Positions 3,061 to 5,614 of a stretch of 5,614 bases of DNA are shown here, in pieces (position 1 is the stretch's first letter; each line of letters starts with the position of its first letter). Position numbers and translations under genes: made by a program. The stretch comes from Candidatus Faecousia faecipullorum (GTDB lineage: Bacteria; Bacillota; Clostridia; Oscillospirales; Oscillospiraceae): contig DVJG01000151.1 in NCBI GenBank assembly GCA_018710805.1, positions 1 to 5,614 on the forward strand, written 5' to 3'. The notes beneath the pieces were generated by a model, which was not told the origin of the DNA, ran no database searches, and worked only from the letters and a program-made list of their open reading frames with translations.

Positions 3061-5614
3061 ATGCCAAAGTTTTCTGTGAAAAAGCCCCTGACGGTGTTCG
3101 TAGCGGTGGTTGCGATCATTGCCCTGGGGGTGGTGTCGTTTCTGAAAATGACCCCGGACCTGCTGCCCAACATGGATTTTCCCTATGTGATTATCATGAC
3201 CAGCTATCCCGGCGCCAGCCCGGAGAAGGTGGAGCGGGAAATCACCCGTCCCATGGAGCAGGCCATGTCCACCCTGGAGCACATCAAAGAGGTCACCTCA
3301 ACCTCCTCCGAAAATGTCAGCACCGTGACCTTGGAGTTTGAGGACCAGACCAATATGGACACCATAGCGGTGGACATCCAGCAGAAGCTCTCGGCCCTGA
3401 CCGCAGGGTGGGAAGACACCGTGGGGGCTCCCTATGTGCTGAAAATGAACCCCTCCATGCTCCCCGTGGAGGTGGCGGCAGTGTCCATGGAGGGCATGGA
3501 CACCATGGAGCTGACGGATTTTCTCAACGACACCCTGCTGACGAAGCTGGAGGGCATCCCCGGGGTGGCCCAGATATCCTCCACAGGCATGGTGCAGCAG
3601 CAGGTCCACGTGGTGCTGGACCAGAAGAAGATAGACACCCTGAATGAGAAAATCGCCGCCGCCGTCAACGACCAGATGGACGACGCCAAGGCGGAGCTGG
3701 AAGAGCAGAAGGACGACGTGGAAAAAGCCCGGAATCAGCTCAACGCCGCCAAAAATCAGATGGGCGCCGGGGCCATTGACATGGATGGCATCCAGTCCCA
3801 GATCGGGGACATGGTGCAGTATCAGGCTTCGGTCCGGGAGAACTACGCGGCCCTCAGCGCCCTGCAGCAGAGCCTGAACGCGGCGCTGGAACAGAAGGCC
3901 GCGGCAGAGGCAGCGGGCGCCCAAATTCCCGGCCTTCAGGCCCGGATCGGGGAAATCCAGGCGGCAATGGCCGCCACCGAGGACCCTGAGGAGCTTGCAG
4001 CCCTGGAGGCGGAGCTGAACCAGGTCACGGCCCAGCTGGAAGAGGCGGCCCAGATCTACGGCACGCTGCCCATGATTGAGCAGACCCTGGCGGGCATCGA
4101 CCAGAGCCTGGCGGCCCTGGGTACCGACCGGGAAAATCTCAGCTGGTCCCTGTCCGTGGCCCAGGAGAACCTGGACGACGCCAACGCCCAGCTGGATGGC
4201 ATGATGGACTCCGCCCAGAACGCCGTTGGCATGATCGGCAAGCTGGGCCAGGCCCAGGCGGAAATGGCGGTGGGCAGCGCCAATCTGAACCAGGCCCTGA
4301 CCCAGATTGAAAGCGGCCTGGACTCCCTGGAGGAAGGCCGGGAGAACGCCCTGAAGCAGGCGGACCTGAACGGCATCATCACCATGGACATGGTGTCAAA
4401 GCTCCTTGCCGCCCAGAATTTCTCCATGCCCGCAGGCTTCGTGGAGGAGGACGGCATCCAATACATGGTCTCCGTAGGCGATGAAATCCAGGATTTGCAA
4501 ACCCTCCAGAATCTCCTGCTTTTGGACCTGAATATGGAAGGCGTGGACCCCATTACCCTGAAAGACGTGGCGGTGGTGTCCCTTACCGACAACCGCGCCG
4601 ACACCTACGCAAAGCTCAACGGCCTTGACAGCGTCATGCTGTCCTTCCAGAAGCAGTCCACCTACGCCACCGCCGAGGCCACGGATAACATTCTCTCCCG
4701 GTTTGATTCCCTGGAACAGGAGTTCCCGGGGCTGAAATTCGTCTCCCTTATGAACCAGGGCGACTATATTTACCTCATTGTCAACTCCATTTTAAACAGC
4801 CTCCTGCTGGGCGCAGTGTTTGCCATTGCCATTCTCTTCCTGTTCCTGCGGGACCTGCGGCCCACCTTCGTCACCCTCTGCTCCATTCCCCTCAGCGTGG
4901 TCTTCGCCATTGTGCTCATGTACTTCTCCGAGGTCACCATCAACATGATTTCCCTGTCGGGCCTGGCGGTTTCCGTGGGTATGCTGGTGGACAACTCCGT
5001 GGTGGTCATTGAGAATATCTATCGGCTCCGGTCCAAGGGCGCCAATGCCATCCAGGCGGCGGTGTCCGGCGCCGAACAGGTGGCGGGAGCCGTTACGGCC
5101 TCCACCCTGACCACGGTGTGCGTGTTCCTGCCCATCGTCTTTGTGGAGGGCATCACCCGCCAGCTCTTTACGGATTTGGCCCTTACCATGACCTACGCCC
5201 TGATGGCGAGCCTCATTGTGTCCCTGACCCTGGTGCCCGCCATGGCCTCGGGAATGCTCGTTAAGGACAAACCCATCAAACAGGGGGTTCTGGAAACCAA
5301 GCTTCTGCCCCTCTACGAAAAAGCGGCATACTGGTCCCTGGACCATAAAGCCGTCATCATCCTGGGGGCTGTGGTGCTGCTGGCGGCGGCGTCGGTGGGA
5401 GCCCTGGCCCGGGGCTTCATCTATATGCCCCAGACCGATATGTCCACCGTGAACCTCACCATTACCATGCCCGAGGACACGGACATGGAAACCGCTGTGG
5501 AGCTTTCCGATGAAGTTCTGAACCGCATCGGAACCCTGGAGGGCATCGACACCGTAGGCGCCATGATGGGCGGCGGAATGCTGGGAGGCTCCGGAGGCAA
5601 TACCGTTACGGTTT
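3061..5614 (+). CDS. RND-superfamily efflux permease (AcrB/SwrC-like), first 851 codons, cut by window edge
   Basis: Proton-driven membrane permease of the HAE1/AcrB family, likely exporting drugs or amphipaths; the substrate is not deducible. Visible order: TM1 (about 9-28), porter segment with LLPNMDFPYVIIMTSYPGASPEKVE (typical first porter repeat, 34-58), a second porter element to about 194, a large coiled-coil-like insertion (195-435), return to porter sequence (436-565), TM2 (about 569-598), TM3 (602-621), TM4 (626-652), TM5 (675-697), TM6 (705-733), a cytoplasmic link, TM7 (763-782) and the start of the second porter loop with the Gly-rich stretch GAMMGGGMLGGSGG (833-846). TM4 carries GMLVDNSVVVIENIYR: the first relay Asp (D644, AcrB D407 equivalent) is present and the second is Asn. 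No Cys occurs before C607. TM2 begins about 230 residues later than in AcrB, so the full protein should exceed 1,200 residues. No adaptor (MFP) gene lies upstream; it could follow downstream. Symbol left blank because orthology to swrC is not shown. Confidence 0.93.
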   Translation, partial: MPKFSVKKPLTVFVAVVAIIALGVVSFLKMTPDLLPNMDFPYVIIMTSYPGASPEKVEREITRPMEQAMSTLEHIKEVTSTSSENVSTVTLEFEDQTNMDTIAVDIQQKLSALTAGWEDTVGAPYVLKMNPSMLPVEVAAVSMEGMDTMELTDFLNDTLLTKLEGIPGVAQISSTGMVQQQVHVVLDQKKIDTLNEKIAAAVNDQMDDAKAELEEQKDDVEKARNQLNAAKNQMGAGAIDMDGIQSQIGDMVQYQASVRENYAALSALQQSLNAALEQKAAAEAAGAQIPGLQARIGEIQAAMAATEDPEELAALEAELNQVTAQLEEAAQIYGTLPMIEQTLAGIDQSLAALGTDRENLSWSLSVAQENLDDANAQLDGMMDSAQNAVGMIGKLGQAQAEMAVGSANLNQALTQIESGLDSLEEGRENALKQADLNGIITMDMVSKLLAAQNFSMPAGFVEEDGIQYMVSVGDEIQDLQTLQNLLLLDLNMEGVDPITLKDVAVVSLTDNRADTYAKLNGLDSVMLSFQKQSTYATAEATDNILSRFDSLEQEFPGLKFVSLMNQGDYIYLIVNSILNSLLLGAVFAIAILFLFLRDLRPTFVTLCSIPLSVVFAIVLMYFSEVTINMISLSGLAVSVGMLVDNSVVVIENIYRLRSKGANAIQAAVSGAEQVAGAVTASTLTTVCVFLPIVFVEGITRQLFTDLALTMTYALMASLIVSLTLVPAMASGMLVKDKPIKQGVLETKLLPLYEKAAYWSLDHKAVIILGAVVLLAAASVGALARGFIYMPQTDMSTVNLTITMPEDTDMETAVELSDEVLNRIGTLEGIDTVGAMMGGGMLGGSGGNTVTV
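3643..4365 (+). other. Region encoding a coiled-coil-like insertion in the RND permease
   Basis: Residues about 195-435 are rich in Ala, Gln, Glu, Asp and Leu, contain no Cys, one Trp and very few Pro, and show heptad-like hydrophobic spacing, for example in DQMDDAKAELEEQKDDVEKA and in ELAALEAELNQVTAQLEEAA. The sequence TEDPEE (306-311) lies close to the midpoint and is a natural turn, suggesting an antiparallel hairpin; Gly-containing breaks occur near 234-243, 284-291, 350-355 and 388-396. Flanking sequence VHVVLDQKKIDTLNEK on the left and NGIITMDMVSKLLAAQNFSMPAG on the right aligns by eye with adjacent parts of AcrB at the start of its docking subdomain, so this is an insertion and not a diverged porter domain. 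Confidence 0.75.

Noticed and set aside
2983..4604. Minus-strand open frames opposite the 5' part of the RND gene
   Set aside because: The plus-strand protein is clearly an RND permease throughout; the antisense frames are His/Gly- or Ser/Arg-rich shadows without start signals.

Overview
The window looks like chromosomal DNA of a GC-rich low-branching Firmicute, most likely a gut clostridium of the Oscillospiraceae type. The evidence is a CIRCE-controlled hrcA-grpE-dnaK heat-shock cluster, strong AGGAGG ribosome binding sites, a DnaK without the N-terminal insertion found in Gram-negative DnaK, and high GC in coding DNA with AT-rich gaps. The family assignment is inference; no sequence search was possible.

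The left half (1-2802) is transcribed leftward. From one sigma-A type promoter near 2774-2802 run hrcA (heat-shock repressor, 354 aa), grpE (nucleotide exchange factor, 175 aa, GTG start) and dnaK (Hsp70; only the first 342 codons are inside the window). dnaJ would be expected beyond the left edge but is not visible. HrcA should repress its own operon through CIRCE. There is one perfect CIRCE (2743-2769) and a second, degenerate CIRCE (2767-2793) that overlaps it by 3 bp and sits across the -10 hexamer. The deviations in that second operator are exactly those the promoter and the neighbouring operator would force. The 89-bp grpE-dnaK gap carries two small perfect hairpins and no gene.

Bases 2803-3060 form a divergent intergenic region without a convincing gene. 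It must hold the promoter of the rightward gene, but only weak candidates are visible.

The right half (3061-5614, running off the edge) is the first 851 codons of an RND-superfamily permease of the AcrB/SwrC (HAE1) type. Its first extracytoplasmic loop is enlarged by about 240 residues of Ala/Gln/Glu/Leu-rich, coiled-coil-like sequence, placed where AcrB has the start of its funnel (TolC-docking) subdomain. In an organism that probably lacks an outer membrane this built-in hairpin is the most unusual protein feature here. I see no CRISPR array, insertion sequence, tRNA or rRNA in the window.
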